From the NCBI GenBank assembly GCA_023392075.1, contig JAEVZU010000087.1, positions 1-7,896 of the forward strand: 7,896 bases of DNA, written 5' to 3'. The stretch is from Bacillota bacterium. Lineage in GTDB: Bacteria; Bacillota; Clostridia; Acetivibrionales; DSM-1351. Positions 6,161 to 7,896 of this stretch are shown here, in pieces (within the stretch, counting starts at the first letter, position 1; each line of letters starts with the position of its first letter). Both the position numbers and the translations under genes were made by a program. Below the pieces are notes generated by a model. That model was not told where the DNA came from. It saw only the letters and a list, made by a program, of their open reading frames with translations, and ran no database searches.

Positions 6161-7558
6161 ATGAATAAGGGTAGCAGGAAAGACACCTACAGAAGGAAAA
6201 GAAGATTCTTATTGGGAATGGGATTACTGCTGATAGCAGCAGTTGTATTATTGGGGTATGTGCTGGCACAGAGCTTTGGCATTTTGCAGGCACAGAACCC
6301 TTCAGACAGGACAGGGCCGGGCGGAGCAGCTGAAAGTACTGCCACCACCACCGGAATCACCGGGGGCTCCGGGAATTCAACCGCACAAAACAGTCCCGAT
6401 ACGGCGGAGCCGGGGCAGAACAGTCAGGAGCCCGGCAGCAGCGGACAATCTCCGGAGGATGAACTGCATGACCGGATTAAAGCATTGGTGGACGGTATGA
6501 CCCTTGAAGAAAAAGTCGGTCAGCTGGTAATTGTCGGTGTGGACGGTTATGGAAATGATGAACACTCAAAACAGCTGATGGAGAAATATCATGTGGGTGG
6601 TTTCATTTTGTTTAAAAAGAACATACAGGATTCCAACCAGCTCCTGAACCTGCTTAATTCGCTGAAGGAGACAAACGCGGCCTCAAATAAAGTTCCGATG
6701 TTTCTGTCGGTGGATGAGGAAGGCGGCAGAGTGTCCAGACTTCCCGACGAATTCAAAAAATTTCCTTCCAACAAAGTAATAGGGCAAAAGAATGACGGAG
6801 CCCTGTCCTATCAGGTAGGAAGCATATTGGGCAAAGAGCTGGGCTCATTTGGTTTTAACATGGATTTTGCTCCTGTTCTGGACATAAACAGCAATCCTAA
6901 AAACCCTGTAATCGGTGACCGTTCCTTCGGAACAACCGCCGGCCTGGTCAGCCGGCTGGGAATGGAGACCATGAAAGGTATCAGGGCTGAAAATGTTATT
7001 TCGGTTGTCAAGCATTTTCCGGGCCATGGTGATACCTCCGTCGATTCCCATGTGGGCCTGCCCCGGGTGAACCATGATCTCAAGAGGCTGGAAAGCTTTG
7101 AACTGGTTCCGTTTAAGGCAGCAATCGAAAATAATGCCGACGCCATTATGATAGCCCATATATTGCTTCCAAAACTTGACCCGGAAAACCCCGCCTCCTT
7201 CTCCAAAGCTGTTATTACAGACTTATTGAGAACAGGTATGAATTTTAATGGCGTCGTTATCACAGATGACTTTACCATGGGTGCCATAGTGAAGAACTAT
7301 GATATGGGAGGGGCGGCAGTAAAATCCATTCAGGCCGGTGCCGACATAGTGCTGGTCTGCCACGGCTTTGACAAACAGGAGACAGTCATAAAAGCTTTGC
7401 TGACTGCTGCCAAGGCAGGACAGATCAGCACTGAGAGACTTGAGGAAAGTGTTTGCCGGGTGCTTGAACTGAAGCAGAGGTATTCACTTGACAATGCACC
7501 GGCCGGGCCTGTCGACCCGCAAAAAATCAATTCTGAAATAAGTGCACTTTTTAAATAA
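6161..7558 (+). CDS. nagZ: NagZ-like GH3 beta-N-acetylhexosaminidase, membrane-anchored or secreted
   Basis: A 465-residue enzyme expected to release N-acetylglucosamine from peptidoglycan fragments or related glycans. A basic N-terminus (residues 1-15) and one hydrophobic segment (about 16-37) form a signal anchor or signal peptide. Residues about 45-100 are a Gly/Ser/Thr/Pro/Gln-rich linker. The catalytic domain (about 104-440) shows MTLEEKVGQL (113-122), DEEGGRVSRLP (185-195), IGDRSFG (251-257) and the NagZ hallmark KHFPGHGDTSVDSH (284-297), whose Asp295-His297 dyad is the expected acid/base. Asp369 in VITDDFTMGA is the expected nucleophile. There is no second sandwich domain, as usual for this branch. 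GGAGG (6153-6157) is only 3 bases before the ATG, rather close, but no better start precedes the signal sequence. Some relatives act as phosphorylases, which the sequence cannot exclude. Confidence 0.9.
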   Translation: MNKGSRKDTYRRKRRFLLGMGLLLIAAVVLLGYVLAQSFGILQAQNPSDRTGPGGAAESTATTTGITGGSGNSTAQNSPDTAEPGQNSQEPGSSGQSPEDELHDRIKALVDGMTLEEKVGQLVIVGVDGYGNDEHSKQLMEKYHVGGFILFKKNIQDSNQLLNLLNSLKETNAASNKVPMFLSVDEEGGRVSRLPDEFKKFPSNKVIGQKNDGALSYQVGSILGKELGSFGFNMDFAPVLDINSNPKNPVIGDRSFGTTAGLVSRLGMETMKGIRAENVISVVKHFPGHGDTSVDSHVGLPRVNHDLKRLESFELVPFKAAIENNADAIMIAHILLPKLDPENPASFSKAVITDLLRTGMNFNGVVITDDFTMGAIVKNYDMGGAAVKSIQAGADIVLVCHGFDKQETVIKALLTAAKAGQISTERLEESVCRVLELKQRYSLDNAPAGPVDPQKINSEISALFK

Positions 7559-7574
7559 TAAAATACACTTATTT
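7536..7574 (+). terminator. Weak AT-rich inverted repeat across the nagZ stop codon
   Basis: AAATAAGTG (7536-7544) and CACTTATTT (7566-7574) are perfect 9-bp complements around a 21-base loop that contains the stop codon. With only two G-C pairs and no following T-run, it would be a poor intrinsic terminator. Read-through into the downstream symporter gene is therefore possible. Confidence 0.25.
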
Positions 7575-7630
7575 ACCTTGCTAAATCGTCATTTAACTAA
7601 AATATTCTTCTTTTATTGTAATTTATCTTT

Positions 7631-7639
7631 TGATATAAT
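7631..7639 (+). promoter_or_regulatory. putP: Putative extended -10 promoter of the putP-like gene
   Basis: TGATATAAT is an exact TG-N-TATAAT extended -10 element. No good -35 hexamer lies 16-18 bases upstream, which is usual for extended -10 promoters. The predicted start near 7646 leaves a leader of about 30 bases before the ATG at 7676. Confidence 0.45.
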
Positions 7640-7675
7640 AGCTTTGCTGTTTAACACATTAAAGGAGGAAAGTGA

Positions 7676-7896
7676 ATGAGCGCGGAGACGACCAAAATCT
7701 TTTTTGCCATGTGTTCTTATATGGTATTGGTTATTGGCATCGGAATTTATTTTGCAAAGCGTGCAAACGAAAGCAGTGAAAATTATTTTATCGGAGGAAG
7801 ATCACTTGGTCCCTGGGTAGCTGCCATGAGTGCCGAAGCCTCTGATATGAGCGGCTGGCTTTTGATGGGCTTGCCGGGAGTGGCATACTGGTTTGG
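7676..7896 (+). CDS. putP: Sodium/proline symporter, 5' part only (cut by the window end)
   Basis: The first 73 residues of a sodium:solute symporter (SSS family), an inner-membrane carrier that couples Na+ entry to uptake, most likely of proline. Residues about 8-27 form the first membrane span, followed by the signature NYFIGGRSLGPWVAAMSAEA (36-55) and SDMSGWLLMGLPG (56-68). This is very close to the E. coli PutP sequence as I remember it. Asp57 corresponds to the Asp55 implicated in Na+ binding there. GGAGG (7664-7668) lies 7 bases before the ATG, supporting this start. The gene continues past the right edge, so its integrity cannot be judged. It has no evident functional link to the sugar genes and probably has its own promoter. 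Confidence 0.93.
   Translation, partial: MSAETTKIFFAMCSYMVLVIGIGIYFAKRANESSENYFIGGRSLGPWVAAMSAEASDMSGWLLMGLPGVAYWF

Noticed and set aside
6811..7287. Long open frame of 158 codons on the minus strand
   Set aside because: It lies entirely inside the nagZ-like gene, whose + strand protein has clear catalytic motifs. The reverse translation resembles no family and there is no convincing ribosome site.
1..7896. CRISPR array, tRNA/rRNA genes, transposase genes, defence systems
   Set aside because: No regularly spaced direct repeats, cloverleaf-like segments, rRNA-like sequence or proteins of such families are apparent on either strand.

Overview
The window looks like a chromosomal carbohydrate-utilisation locus of a low-to-mid G+C Gram-positive bacterium. 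I infer a plant-polysaccharide-degrading member of the Clostridia, perhaps related to Ruminiclostridium. The reasons are strong AGGAGG-type ribosome binding sites, AT-rich intergenic DNA with TATAAT boxes, a lipoprotein-type substrate-binding protein, and an ABC importer encoded without its own ATPase. The species assignment is an inference, not something the sequence proves.

Layout, all genes on the + strand. Positions 1 to about 117 hold part of a relatively GC-rich palindromic repeat that appears to continue beyond the left edge. A doubtful open frame runs through it to a stop at 207. A promoter-like region (223-279) precedes a three-gene ABC sugar importer: lipoprotein substrate-binding protein (305-1639), first permease (best start GTG 1837, ends 2721) and second permease (2718-3572, ATGA overlap with the first). 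A strong stem-loop without a U-tract lies between the binding-protein gene and the permeases. A 249-base gap follows, containing a symmetric 100-bp element (3600-3699) with promoter-like hexamers pointing outward on both strands around an AAGCGCTT centre. Next is a cytoplasmic two-domain GH3 glycosidase of the beta-xylosidase/beta-glucosidase type (3822-5966), closed by a very long terminator hairpin (6003-6055).

A second transcription unit starts at a good promoter near 6105-6132. It encodes a membrane-anchored or secreted NagZ-type GH3 beta-N-acetylhexosaminidase (6161-7558). After 117 bases with an extended -10 element, the window ends inside a PutP-family sodium/solute (probably proline) symporter (7676 onward).

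How the genes fit together: the lipoprotein would capture an oligosaccharide outside the cell, and the two permeases would import it using an ATPase encoded elsewhere. The signal-less GH3 enzyme would then split the imported oligosaccharide from its non-reducing end in the cytoplasm. The NagZ-like enzyme is related in fold but belongs to a different branch and probably has a separate job in cell-wall turnover. PutP is unrelated to sugar uptake. All main genes are ordinary, intact members of known families, and I see no clear novel enzymatic system. The least explained parts are the non-coding structures: the left-edge repeat, the post-binding-protein stem-loop and the symmetric divergent-promoter element before the GH3 gene.
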